Assembly: GCF_008580665.1 (NCBI RefSeq)
Contig: NZ_BKDJ01000002.1
Location: forward strand, 62,001 to 126,000
Reading direction: 5' to 3'
DNA length: 64,000 nt
Origin: Zafaria cholistanensis
GTDB lineage: Bacteria; Actinomycetota; Actinomycetes; Actinomycetales; Micrococcaceae
The notes beneath the pieces were generated by a model that did no database searches, had not been told where the DNA came from, and worked only from the letters and a program-made list of their open reading frames with translations. This document shows positions 27,597 to 35,532 of this stretch, piece after piece (position 1 is the stretch's first letter; each line of letters begins with the position of its first letter). The translations under genes were made by a program, and so were the position numbers.

Positions 27597-28766
27597 GTGT
27601 CAGCACGTTGTCGGGTGGTTATCATCGGTGCCGGATATGCCGGGGTCATGGCCGCGAACAGGCTTGCCGGAAGCCGGCAGTTGTCTGATTCCATCAGCAT
27701 TACTGTCCTCAACCCGGTTGCCGAGTTCGTGGAAAGAATCCGTCTTCACGAGGTCGCGGCCGGAAGCCGGGAATCAGCCTCAGTACCGATGAGCTCTCTT
27801 CTGCATGAGGGTGCGAAGGTGGTCGAAGGCACCGCTTCGCGTATCGATCCTGAACGCCGCAAAGTGTACTTATCAGACGCCAGTGCCCCGCTCGACTACG
27901 ATGTCCTGCTGTACGCCGTGGGGAGCACCCAGGCATCGAGCAGGATCCCGGCCGGAGCGTACGGGCTGAAGGATGCCGGGGACGCACGCCGTGTGCAGGC
28001 GAGGCTGTCCCAGTTGGATCCGGGCGCGACCGTCAGCATCATCGGAGCCGGCCTGACCGGCATCGAGGTTACTGCCGAAATTGCGGAAAAATATCCGCAG
28101 CTGCAGGTGCGTCTCATTTCCCGCGGAGCCATCGCGGAGAACCTCTCCGGATCCGGCCGGCAGGCGATCATGACACGGCTTTCAGCCATTGGTGTCGACT
28201 TGGTGGAGAACACCGAAGTGCAACGCTGCGATGATTTTTCGGTCATGACTTCCGGCGGTGACACCCTGCAATCTGACTGCACGATCTGGACCGCCGGATT
28301 CACCGCACCGGACCTGGCACGGGACAGCGGGCTGCCAACGGACTCCTTGGGGCGCCTGATGGTCAACGAATCGCTTTCGTGTCCGCAATACCCCGACATT
28401 TTCGGTGCAGGCGATGCCATACGCGCCCCCCAGACGGTCGGCGGTCACCTGCGCATGAGCTGCGCGACGGCCCTGCCACTTGGTGCCCACGCGGCCGACA
28501 GCATCATCGCCCGCCTCGAAAAACGAACTCCAACCCCGCTTTCGGCCGGATACATGCTCAGGTGTATCAGCCTGGGCCGCCGCTCGGGGCTTGTTCAAAC
28601 CGTGCGTGCCGACGACCGGCCGCGCCGTTTCGTTCTTCGGGGCCGCCTCGCTGGATTGGCGAAAGCGCAGATGTGCCAAATGACGCTTTCATGGATCAGG
28701 GGCGAGCGTCGCCGGAGTGGTTCGTACACCTGGCCCAAGGGCCCCCGGCCGGTGGAAGCCAGGTAA
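27597..28766 (+). CDS. FAD-dependent NAD(P)H oxidoreductase (NDH-2-like)
   Basis: 389 residues. First dinucleotide fold VVIIGAGYAG (GAGYAG at 11-16) for FAD; second VSIIGAGLTGIEV for NAD(P)H; third FAD contact PDIFGAGDA. The architecture matches the pyridine-nucleotide-disulfide/NDH-2 family, without a redox disulfide and without a clear C-terminal membrane anchor. The GTG start is preceded by GATAGGAG. It is the usual operon partner of ECF41 sigma factors in actinobacteria. The natural electron acceptor is unknown. Confidence 0.88.
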   Translation: MSARCRVVIIGAGYAGVMAANRLAGSRQLSDSISITVLNPVAEFVERIRLHEVAAGSRESASVPMSSLLHEGAKVVEGTASRIDPERRKVYLSDASAPLDYDVLLYAVGSTQASSRIPAGAYGLKDAGDARRVQARLSQLDPGATVSIIGAGLTGIEVTAEIAEKYPQLQVRLISRGAIAENLSGSGRQAIMTRLSAIGVDLVENTEVQRCDDFSVMTSGGDTLQSDCTIWTAGFTAPDLARDSGLPTDSLGRLMVNESLSCPQYPDIFGAGDAIRAPQTVGGHLRMSCATALPLGAHAADSIIARLEKRTPTPLSAGYMLRCISLGRRSGLVQTVRADDRPRRFVLRGRLAGLAKAQMCQMTLSWIRGERRRSGSYTWPKGPRPVEAR

Positions 28767-28770
28767 GGCT

Positions 28771-29664
28771 GTGGAAAGCGCCGGAGTGTTCGAGGAACAC
28801 CGTTCCCTGCTTTTCACCATTGCCTACGAAATCACCGGGACCGCGACCGATGCCGAGGACGTCGTTCAGGACAGCTTTCTGAGATGGTCCCAGGTTGATG
28901 CGAAAACTGTCCAAAATCCGCGCGCCTATCTCGCCAAAACGGTCACGCGTCAAGCGCTGAATTCCCTCAGGGCAGCCCAACGACGCCGGGAAGACTACAT
29001 CGGTCCGTGGCTCCCGGAGCCTGTGGTCACGGCCCCGGACGTCGCTGAGCATGCCGTACTGAGTGAAGCGCTGTCTTTTGCGATGCTCGTGGTGCTTGAG
29101 ACACTCTCCCCCGATGAGCGCGCCGTTTTCGTCCTTCGCGAGGTTTTCGATTTTCCCTACGCGGAGATCGCCGAAGCCACGGACAAGTCGCTCGCGGCCG
29201 TCCGTCAGATGGCAAGCCGGGCAAAGGCGCACGTCCGCGCACGGCAACCGCGCTTCGAGGTGGATGCACAGCGGCAACGGGCGGTTGCCGACCGGTTCCT
29301 CGAGGCTCTGCTGGGAGGCGACATGCAGTCCCTGATGGATACCCTCGCCCCGGGCGCCGTCCTGCTCTCCGATGGCGGAGGAAAAGTCACAGCGGCCCGC
29401 AAACCCGTTATCGGCGCAGACAACATCACCCGCTTCCTTGCCGGAATCGCTAAAACCCCGGTGCCCCAGATGCGGGTGGAACTGTCATCCCTCAATGGAA
29501 TGCCGGCCCTCGTCGTATACAGCGGAGACAGGGTCGACGTTGTGGCACTTGTTGAATCAAACAACGAGTACGTTACCGGCATCTACCTCGTACGGAATCC
29601 GGACAAACTCGGCGCGACCACCGAGGCCCGCGCCTTCCACTACGTCATCACCGCCGGAAAGTGA
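28771..29664 (+). CDS. ECF41-family RNA polymerase sigma factor with SnoaL-like C-terminal domain
   Basis: 297 residues: sigma region 2 (residues 5-75, with TDAEDVVQDSFLRW), region 4 (105-160, LSPDERAVFVLREVFDFPYAEIAEA), then a SnoaL/NTF2-like extension (about 175-297, with the ECF41-typical DGGGKV). In ECF41 proteins this extension replaces an anti-sigma factor and tunes activity from within. GTG 28771 is chosen because AGGTAAGG precedes it; it follows the oxidoreductase stop by 4 bases, so they form one operon under the promoter at 27533. Confidence 0.9.
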   Translation: MESAGVFEEHRSLLFTIAYEITGTATDAEDVVQDSFLRWSQVDAKTVQNPRAYLAKTVTRQALNSLRAAQRRREDYIGPWLPEPVVTAPDVAEHAVLSEALSFAMLVVLETLSPDERAVFVLREVFDFPYAEIAEATDKSLAAVRQMASRAKAHVRARQPRFEVDAQRQRAVADRFLEALLGGDMQSLMDTLAPGAVLLSDGGGKVTAARKPVIGADNITRFLAGIAKTPVPQMRVELSSLNGMPALVVYSGDRVDVVALVESNNEYVTGIYLVRNPDKLGATTEARAFHYVITAGK

Positions 29665-29787
29665 GTTTTGCAACGGCCCTTTGAAATCGCCGGAGGGATG
29701 CACGACGGTTGTGTCGAGACATAAGGTCCCCGGATTCAGGTTTCAGCCCCGGCCGGCCTTCCTCCCTATTCGGAGCCTTGCGCGGCA

Positions 29788-29819
29788 GGGGCTCCCCGTA
29801 ACGATGTGCGGGGAGCCCC
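29788..29819. terminator. Bidirectional terminator between convergent genes
   Basis: Perfect 11-bp stem, GGGGCTCCCCG with CGGGGAGCCCC, and a 10-base loop, between the ECF41 gene and the secreted-protein gene. Confidence 0.7.
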
Positions 29820-29849
29820 ACCACGCCCGAGCCGGCGCGGTGCAGCAGG

Positions 29850-30389
29850 TCAGCGTCCGCCGATCACGCCCTTTTCGACCGCCTTGGTGACCGCGTCGGC
29901 CTCCTGCTGCGTCAGGGTTCCGTCCCCGACCGCCGTATCCAGCCTGGACTTGAGCTTGGCCGCACGCTCGCTCTGCCGCGCCTCACGAATCTCTTCCAGG
30001 GCCGCAGTGACCTTGTTTTCCTCAACGTCGAGCGATTCGGCCAGAGATACTGCCAGCGCCGAGTCCCTGGCCGAACGGTCCGGCTTGGTGGCGCCGCCGG
30101 CGTTCTCGACGGTCCGGTTCGCTTCCCTGAACGCTTCCAAGGCCTCGGCCACTTTGGCTTCCTCGACGCCGAGCCTGGTGGCCAGGTCCGCCGCCAGTTC
30201 TCCCCGGTCACCGTGGTGCCCGCCCCTGCCCTGCATGGAGTTGCTCTCCTCCCCGGCCGCGCTGGAGGTGGTCTCCGACGTGGAGGCCGGCAGCTCGGAT
30301 GCCGACGCGGCCCCCGCAAGGCCCAGCCCTGCGGCCAGCGCCAGCGCAGCGGCGGAAGTTCCCAGCGTGATGGTTTTTCTCGTTGCCAT
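29850..30389 (-). CDS. Secreted helical-repeat protein of unknown function
   Basis: 179 residues. Signal peptide (residues 1-31, MATRKTITLG then a hydrophobic stretch ending ASA), a Ser/Thr/Gly-rich spacer, and two copies of a ~35-residue helical unit: LAADLATRLGVEEAKVAEALEAF and LAVSLAESLDVEENKVTAALEEI. The C-terminus has LTQQEADAVTKAVEKG. Similar units are common in exported actinobacterial proteins of unknown role. GGAGGGAA stands before the ATG. Confidence 0.75.
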   Translation of the reverse strand: MATRKTITLGTSAAALALAAGLGLAGAASASELPASTSETTSSAAGEESNSMQGRGGHHGDRGELAADLATRLGVEEAKVAEALEAFREANRTVENAGGATKPDRSARDSALAVSLAESLDVEENKVTAALEEIREARQSERAAKLKSRLDTAVGDGTLTQQEADAVTKAVEKGVIGGR

Positions 30390-30652
30390 ATTCGTTTCCC
30401 TCCATGGGCCGCCACAGGCGGTGCCGTCGGTTGGCCGGCGGGGTTTCACCGGCCACCCTCCACCCTCCTCAAGCCGGTTGAAACGGACCTGTCATGGGGC
30501 TATCAACGGGCTGTGCGCTTCCGGCCCGCATGCCTGCCGAAGGGAAGCTGAAGGCCGATTGCTTTGCCCGGTGCACTCCGCTTGCCACGCAGCCCGCGGT
30601 CAACGCGCGTCACTTTCCAGCGGCGGACAGCCTGCCGCCTTATGCTCTGAAT
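30390..30652. other. Divergent intergenic region
   Basis: Non-coding space between the secreted-protein gene (minus) and the DUF808 transcription unit (plus). It holds the ribosome binding site of the former near 30400 and a possible -10, TATGCT (30641-30646), for the latter; nothing else stands out. Confidence 0.45.
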
Positions 30653-30727
30653 ATGCCTACCATGCGCCTCATCCCCAAACTCCACGCCCAGCCTTCCGCC
30701 GGCAAACGGTTCAGGGGCAACCTGTGA
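30653..30727 (+). CDS. Possible 24-residue leader peptide coupled to the DUF808 gene
   Basis: Begins at an ATG 6 bases after TATGCT, with no ribosome binding site (leaderless arrangement), encodes a basic peptide beginning MPTMRLIPKLHAQ and ends at a TGA that overlaps the GTG of the DUF808 gene by four bases (GTGA). The position and overlap suggest translational coupling. The peptide matches nothing I know and could be chance. Confidence 0.35.
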   Translation: MPTMRLIPKLHAQPSAGKRFRGNL

Positions 30728-31737
30728 GCGGCGGTCTCGTCGCGCTGCTGGACGACATCGCCGCCCTGGCCCGCATAGCGGCCGCTTCGGTGGACGACGT
30801 CGCTGCCGGGGCCACCAAGGCGGGGGCCAAGGCCGCCGGCGTGGTGATTGACGACGCCGCCGTCACCCCGCAGTACGTATCCGGGGCGGATCCGTCCCGC
30901 GAACTGCCGATGATCAAGCGCATCTTCTGGGGCTCGCTCCGGAACAAACTGCTGATCATCCTGCCGGCCCTGCTGCTCATCAGCGCCTTCATCCCGGGGG
31001 TCGTTCCCTTCATCCTCATGCTGGGTGGCACCTACCTCTGCTACGAGGGCGCCGAGAAGGTCTGGCATAAGCTGCGCGGCCACCACGCGGGGGAAACGGC
31101 GCCGGCGGTCCAACAGGGCCCGGAGGCGGAGGCCAAGGTCACAAAGGGGGCCATCACCACCGATTTCATCCTGTCCTGCGAGATCATGGTCATCTCAATG
31201 AACGAGGTGGCCGATGAGCCCCTGTGGGTCCGGGCGGTCATCCTGGTCGTCGTGGCGCTCGCGATCACCGTGATTGTGTACGGCGCCGTCGCACTCATCG
31301 TCAAGATGGACGACATGGGCCTGCACCTGGCCGGCAGGAAATCTCCGGGCTCCCGGCGCCTCGGTGAACTGCTTGTCAAGGGAATGCCCGCCGTACTGGC
31401 CGCGATCACCTTTATCGGGACGATCGCCATGCTCTGGGTTGGCGGTCACATCATGCTCCAGGGTGCCTATGACCTCGGCTGGCACGGGCCGTATGACCTG
31501 GTCCACGCCCTTGAGGGCCCTGTCGCCGGAATCCCGGTGGCCGGCAGCGCCCTGGCCTGGCTCGTGAACACCCTGTGCTCGGCCGTCCTGGGACTGGCCT
31601 GGGGCCTCGCCGTCATGGCCATCGTGCACCCGCTGCTCAAAGTGCTCCCGTTCGGCAGGAAGGGCGGGCACGAAGAGGGAGACCTCCGTGCCGCCGCCGC
31701 CGGCTACCGCCCGGGCGAACGCGACGCCACTCCCTAG
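30724..31737 (+). CDS. DUF808 (YedI-type) inner membrane protein
   Basis: 337 residues. The N-terminus SGGLVALLDDIAALARIAAASVDD and the segment VSGADPSRELPMIKRI are the DUF808/YedI signatures; about six to seven transmembrane helices follow (LLIILPALLLISAFIPGV; GGTYLCYEGAEKV; several in the second half). The function is unknown in all organisms. The GTG start fits the family N-terminus and follows AGGGGC; the longer open frame upstream has no family similarity. Confidence 0.9.
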   Translation: MSGGLVALLDDIAALARIAAASVDDVAAGATKAGAKAAGVVIDDAAVTPQYVSGADPSRELPMIKRIFWGSLRNKLLIILPALLLISAFIPGVVPFILMLGGTYLCYEGAEKVWHKLRGHHAGETAPAVQQGPEAEAKVTKGAITTDFILSCEIMVISMNEVADEPLWVRAVILVVVALAITVIVYGAVALIVKMDDMGLHLAGRKSPGSRRLGELLVKGMPAVLAAITFIGTIAMLWVGGHIMLQGAYDLGWHGPYDLVHALEGPVAGIPVAGSALAWLVNTLCSAVLGLAWGLAVMAIVHPLLKVLPFGRKGGHEEGDLRAAAAGYRPGERDATP

Positions 31738-31770
31738 CCCTGGCGCTTGGTTTAGCCGTGGCGCTTGGCG
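31735..31770. repeat. Tandem repeat, 18 bp x 2, covering two stop codons
   Basis: TAGCCCTGGCGCTTGGTT is followed by a copy with 15 of 18 bases identical. The first copy opens with the DUF808 stop TAG, and the second overlaps the stop and last codons of the convergent cupin gene. Confidence 0.8.
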
Positions 31771-32120
31771 TAGTCGGCGTAGCCCTGCCAGTCCAGGACC
31801 ACGCACGGCTCATTGCCGATGACCCATGCGTCGTGGCCCGCGGGGATGGACAGGTAGTCGCCGGCGGTGAACTCGTTTTCCTCGCCGTCGTCCATGACTA
31901 CCTTGATCCGCCCGGACAGCACGTAGCCGACGTGGGGCGCCTGGCAGCTGTCCGTCTGGACAATCGGCTTGACGTGCTTGGACCACTGCCAGCCGGGCTC
32001 GAAAACGGCCCGGCCGACCACGCCCGCCTCCAGATTGACCAGGTCCACCCTGCCTTTGCCGTCCTCGAAGGGCCGGGTTTCCTCGGGTTCGTCCAGACTC
32101 TTGCGGATCATGCCTGCCAT
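31752..32120 (-). CDS. Cupin-domain protein
   Basis: 122 residues, one cupin barrel. Motif 1 is present as W-x12-H-x-GYVLSGRIKVVMDDGEE with a reduced metal set, and motif 2 as GDYLSIPAGHDAWVIGNEP. The ATG at 32120 follows CAGGAGGTCCCC, a strong ribosome binding site. No enzymatic role can be assigned. Confidence 0.85.
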   Translation of the reverse strand: MAGMIRKSLDEPEETRPFEDGKGRVDLVNLEAGVVGRAVFEPGWQWSKHVKPIVQTDSCQAPHVGYVLSGRIKVVMDDGEENEFTAGDYLSIPAGHDAWVIGNEPCVVLDWQGYADYAKRHG

Positions 32121-32317
32121 GGGGACCTCCTGTGAACCACGACTTTGGATCAGATCGCGACAGCTTCCAGTATGGAAACCTCCCGGGGAGCCGGTCAATG
32201 GATCGGCCGGTCGCCGTGGAGGCAGCCAGGTTGGCCCCAGGCTGGACACAGCCCGGACATGAAATCGCCAGGGTAGGTGTACCGTCTTCGCGACAGCACA
32301 CCCGCCCTGGCGGGGAC

Positions 32318-32512
32318 TTACTCGTCGTGACCCTGGTCAGCGCTCATCTGGTCCTCGGCCGGCGGAGTCTCTCCCGGGGGAACACCGCCGCCGGGTTCAA
32401 GCCCCGTGATCCTCTGGGCCAGCGGATCCGGGTTCGCCGAGGCTGCCTGGTCCGTGGAGGCGCGCTTCCCGCCTCCATCCTCAAAGGGTTCGTCCTGCCG
32501 GCTTCTATCCAT
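32318..32512 (-). CDS. DUF6480-like small protein
   Basis: 64 residues, acidic and Pro/Gly-rich. NPDPLAQRITGLEPGGGVPPGETPPAE corresponds to the core of the DUF6480 family (NPDP...GLEPGGGVPPGETPPAE) of unknown function. The members I know of often carry membrane helices after this core; this one ends there with SADQGHDE. A GGGGAG site precedes the ATG. Confidence 0.7.
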   Translation of the reverse strand: MDRSRQDEPFEDGGGKRASTDQAASANPDPLAQRITGLEPGGGVPPGETPPAEDQMSADQGHDE

Positions 32513-32568
32513 TGCCACCACTCCCCTTGCTGGCCTTGGCCCCATAACTGGCCTTGGCCCGCCGGCTG

Positions 32569-33012
32569 TTACAGGCCGGCGGTTGGCCCGCCGGGCGCCG
32601 TTCCGCCCTCACCGGCCTGGTCCCCCTCGTCGGCCGAGGCGGGAACAGACAGGTCATTGGCTCCGGCTTGGGTGTCCCGATCCAGCCCGGTGTGGCCGCC
32701 GTACCCCTGGTCGATGTCTGCCGCGGATCCCTGGCTGGCCTCCGCCGCGGATCCCTGGCTGGCCTCCGCCTGCCCGCGGCGGGAGGGCTGGATCTTCTCT
32801 TTGACGGTGGAGGCGGCACCGGCCACTGCGTGCCCGACTTCGGGCGCCTTGGCCTTGACCGTTTCCTCCACATGGTGGACGGCTTCCTGGGTCTTGGGAT
32901 TCCTCCAGAAATCCTGCGCACTGGCCACGATCCGGTCGTAGGTTTCCCGGCCGGACCGGGAGCCGAGCAGGAACCCCACGGAGGCTCCGACGATAAAAGT
33001 CAATGGCCGCAT
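32569..33012 (-). CDS. YtxH-domain protein
   Basis: 147 residues. The N-terminal hydrophobic glycine-rich helix (FIVGASVGFLLGSRSGRETYD) is the YtxH signature, followed by a coiled, charged segment (WRNPKTQEAVHHVEETVKAKAPEV) and a disordered tail. In the tail an 8-residue unit EASQGSAA is duplicated, encoded by a perfect 24-bp tandem repeat (32720-32767). YtxH proteins are general-stress-associated and otherwise uncharacterised. Confidence 0.85.
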   Translation of the reverse strand: MRPLTFIVGASVGFLLGSRSGRETYDRIVASAQDFWRNPKTQEAVHHVEETVKAKAPEVGHAVAGAASTVKEKIQPSRRGQAEASQGSAAEASQGSAADIDQGYGGHTGLDRDTQAGANDLSVPASADEGDQAGEGGTAPGGPTAGL

Positions 33013-33243
33013 GTCTTCTCCTCAGGGCTGTGGGGCCGTCCAGGCGCTTGGCCGGCGCTACCGGCGGAACGCTTGGACAGCGGTGATGCTCAGCATCCTT
33101 GTGGGGATCCAGGGGCACGTCAAGACCTGGGACCGCGGCTGCCGTCGGAGGTGGAGATTCGCGGGGGTGCCGCAGGGGATCCCGTGCCACCCTCCGGCCG
33201 CCCCGCCTGGCCGGAAGCAGCCGGCGTGGCTCCGTCCGAACGG

Positions 33244-33825
33244 CTAGCGGAGCAGCATCCCGACGCCCGTGCAGGCGCAGGCCCACAGCACGCTGGCAAA
33301 GGTTCCCAGGATGAACCGCTCGGCCGCCCCGTCCTTGTCCAGTTCCGAGTACCGCCCCAGTCCCTTGACGGCAAGGACCACGGCGAGGCCTTCGGGCCAC
33401 CCGGCCCACAAGGTCGCGGCGATCCCCGTCCGTTCGAGCAGGCCGATCCACGTTCCCCCCCGCAGCGCTGCGGCCCCTGAGGCGGCCGCCAGGGCGCCCG
33501 CGGCGGCGCCGGCACCCTCGGGGGTGCCCGCACCGGCTTCCGCCTCCTCCAGGTCGGCCCGCCGGGACAGCCGCAGGACCGCCACTGTGAGGGGCCCTCC
33601 ACCCAGCGTGGCAGCCGCCACGGAAAAGGCCACCGCCACCGGCGCCGCCGGTCCCGCCGAACCGTCGGAGGCAAGGGCCACCACCGCGGAGGTACCCAGC
33701 AGCACCGACTGGACCACGGCGAACCCGTACAGCGCCCGGTATCCCCGGCCGCGGAAGCGGGCAAAGTACTGGGGCAGGCCCACGATTCCCGACATCACCA
33801 GCAACACCAGGGCCAGGGCGCTCAT
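33244..33825 (-). CDS. Membrane protein of unknown function, partner of the SatD-like gene
   Basis: 193 residues with four likely transmembrane helices (near 1-20, 35-55, 62-82 and 168-190) and an Ala-rich middle. The ATG overlaps the stop of the upstream gene (ATGA), so translation is coupled; small membrane proteins paired with SatD-like genes occur in several actinobacteria. No known domain is recognised. Confidence 0.75.
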   Translation of the reverse strand: MSALALVLLVMSGIVGLPQYFARFRGRGYRALYGFAVVQSVLLGTSAVVALASDGSAGPAAPVAVAFSVAAATLGGGPLTVAVLRLSRRADLEEAEAGAGTPEGAGAAAGALAAASGAAALRGGTWIGLLERTGIAATLWAGWPEGLAVVLAVKGLGRYSELDKDGAAERFILGTFASVLWACACTGVGMLLR

Positions 33826-34442
33826 GCCACTCCCCCGCTGCGCTCGCCGGCCGCGTCGGCGGAGTCGGACAGCCGTCCCAAGGCGGCCCCGGCCTCGCGA
33901 AGCAGCGCACGCGTGGGCTGCCACAGGCCCGCGGCCAGCCGCGCCGACACCGCCTGCTGGGTGATGCCCAGCCGCTCCGCGGCTTCCCGCTGGGAGAACC
34001 CCTGTTCGATCAGCAGCCCCGCCTCGGCCGCAGCCGGGCTGCGGCGCGCCTCCAGTTCGGCCACCAATTGCAGTTCAGCCTCCAGCCGGGGTCCCTCCGG
34101 CTCCGGACCCACGACGGCCAGCGAGGCCGGAGAATGCTTGGCCCGTTCGACGGCGGCGCGTGCGTTCTCGAACGCGGGACCCGCTCCGGCGCGGGTCTGC
34201 GCGGGCAGCGGCAGGCGCACCGCTCCAACCCCCACCCCGATGCTCCAGGCCCGGGTTGCGGCCACCTCGAGGGCCAGGGCGGCGGCGGCAGGACCGTCGT
34301 CGAGCACGCCCTGCAGCTCGTCTCCGGCCGTGCGCTCGAAGGGACGCACCAAGGGATATCCGGTGTTCAGCCGGTCGATCAGCTGGTCCACAAGGTCGGC
34401 ACGGCGGCGCGAGGCCCGCTGGTCAATGGTGGCGACAATCAC
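33822..34442 (-). CDS. SatD-like protein with C-terminal helix-turn-helix
   Basis: 206 residues. The N-terminal half (MIVATIDQRASRR; PFERTAGDELQGVL; IGVGVGAVRLPLP) resembles the SatD family, named for a gene in the streptococcal sat secretion locus and of unclear function. Residues ~145-180 (LLIEQGFSQREAAERLGITQQAVSARL) form an HTH, suggesting DNA binding. It starts with GTG. A dyad of CTTGTAG sites lies directly upstream, so autoregulation is plausible. Confidence 0.7.
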   Translation of the reverse strand: MIVATIDQRASRRRADLVDQLIDRLNTGYPLVRPFERTAGDELQGVLDDGPAAAALALEVAATRAWSIGVGVGAVRLPLPAQTRAGAGPAFENARAAVERAKHSPASLAVVGPEPEGPRLEAELQLVAELEARRSPAAAEAGLLIEQGFSQREAAERLGITQQAVSARLAAGLWQPTRALLREAGAALGRLSDSADAAGERSGGVA

Positions 34443-34458
34443 TCCACAAGGCTATCGG

Positions 34459-34478
34459 CTTGTAGGTCAAACTACAAG
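34459..34478. promoter_or_regulatory. CTTGTAG-N6-CTACAAG dyad, possible operator
   Basis: Perfect 7-bp arms 17 bases upstream of the SatD-like gene start. Further half sites follow: ACAAG at 34446-34450 and CTTGTGG at 34487-34493 and 34502-34508, the last two inside a 15-bp tandem duplication. The cluster spans the divergent space to the DUF3054 gene. Confidence 0.5.
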
Positions 34479-34558
34479 GCTCAGGGCTTGTGGGCTCGGT
34501 GCTTGTGGGCTCAGCCCGGACTCCGGTCCTGCCCGGCAGCGCGCCTAATATTAAAGGT

Positions 34559-34948
34559 ATGGACCGCCGCAGCCCCTGGATTCCTTTGTTCCTCCTGGAC
34601 GCCCTGCTGGTGGTGCTTTTCGCCGCCCTGGGCCGCCAGTCCCACGAGCACGGGCTGACCCCACTGGGCATCCTGCAGACGGCGGCCCCGTTCCTGGCCG
34701 CGCTGGCCCTCTTCACCTGGGCCACACGGCCGCGTGCGACCATCTCCCGGACGTGGCCCGCCGGGGTCATCGTCTGGGCCGGCACCGTCGTGCTGGGCCT
34801 GGCGCTGCGCGTAGGCACCGGCGCCACCGCCGCCGTGCCCTTCGTCGTCGTCACCGCCGTGACCCTCGGGGTGTTCCTGCTGGGCCGCCGCGCCGCCGTC
34901 GGGCTGGCCGCCCGCCGCAAGGTGCGCGCCGGGCGCGCGGTGAACTAG
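34559..34948 (+). CDS. DUF3054 membrane protein
   Basis: 129 residues with four transmembrane helices and the DUF3054 pattern (FLLDALLVVLFAALGRQSHEH; W..GVIVWAGTVVLGLALR). The function is unknown. TAATAT ends 7 bases before the ATG and there is no Shine-Dalgarno sequence, which points to a leaderless transcript. Confidence 0.85.
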   Translation: MDRRSPWIPLFLLDALLVVLFAALGRQSHEHGLTPLGILQTAAPFLAALALFTWATRPRATISRTWPAGVIVWAGTVVLGLALRVGTGATAAVPFVVVTAVTLGVFLLGRRAAVGLAARRKVRAGRAVN

Positions 34949-35007
34949 GCTCGGAGGCAGTGCCGCCGGTCCGCCCGCGGCGACAGCAAAAAGTGGAGGC
35001 AAAGAGC

Positions 35008-35286
35008 GTGGTTACCGCATTTGTGATGATTCAGACCAAGTCAGACCGCATCCCGGAGTGCGCCCAGGAAATCTCGGAGATCGACGGCATCAGCGAGGTC
35101 TACTCCGTTGCCGGCGACTGGGACCTGATCGCCGTGGTCCGCGTCCGCCAGCACGAGCAGCTGGCGGAAGTCATCGCCAACCGGCTCTCCAAGGTGGAGG
35201 GCGTGCTGGAGACCTCCACCCACATCGCGTTCCGCGCCTACTCCCGGCACGACCTCGACGCCGCCTTCTCCCTCGGGCTCGAGTAG
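35008..35286 (+). CDS. Lrp/AsnC ligand-binding-domain protein (stand-alone)
   Basis: 92 residues: only the RAM/ACT-like effector domain of Lrp-type regulators (AFVMIQTKSDRIPECAQEISEIDGI; VAGDWDLIAVVRV), without the N-terminal HTH. Such stand-alone domains bind amino acids and form ring oligomers. The GTG start is preceded by GGAGGCAAAG. The gene is followed by a strong terminator. Confidence 0.88.
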   Translation: MVTAFVMIQTKSDRIPECAQEISEIDGISEVYSVAGDWDLIAVVRVRQHEQLAEVIANRLSKVEGVLETSTHIAFRAYSRHDLDAAFSLGLE

Positions 35287-35328
35287 CGGCGGGTCCCGGG
35301 AAGCCGTGCCCGGGGCAGCCACTGCCGG

Positions 35329-35386
35329 GCACGGAAAAAAGGGGGGGCACCGGCCGGCGGCCGGTGCCCCCCCTTTTTTTCCGTGC
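35329..35386. terminator. Strong bidirectional terminator
   Basis: Long hairpin (arms of about 27 bases) with GC-rich core and A6/T7 runs in the outer stem, giving a U tract in both directions. It lies between the Lrp-domain gene and trpD. A perfect 17-bp tandem repeat (TTTTTCCGTGCGGCACC, 35376-35409) begins in its right arm. Confidence 0.85.
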
Positions 35387-35532
35387 GGCACCTTTTTCCG
35401 TGCGGCACCGCGTCGAGACTGTTGCCTTTCCGGGCCAGTGGCCGGCCGGAGGTCGGGTTCGAACTGTGCAGTTCTGGCGCAGTTCCGGCGCAGGCCGGGG
35501 CAGGCCGGGGGCATGCCGGGCGCCCGGCAGGC

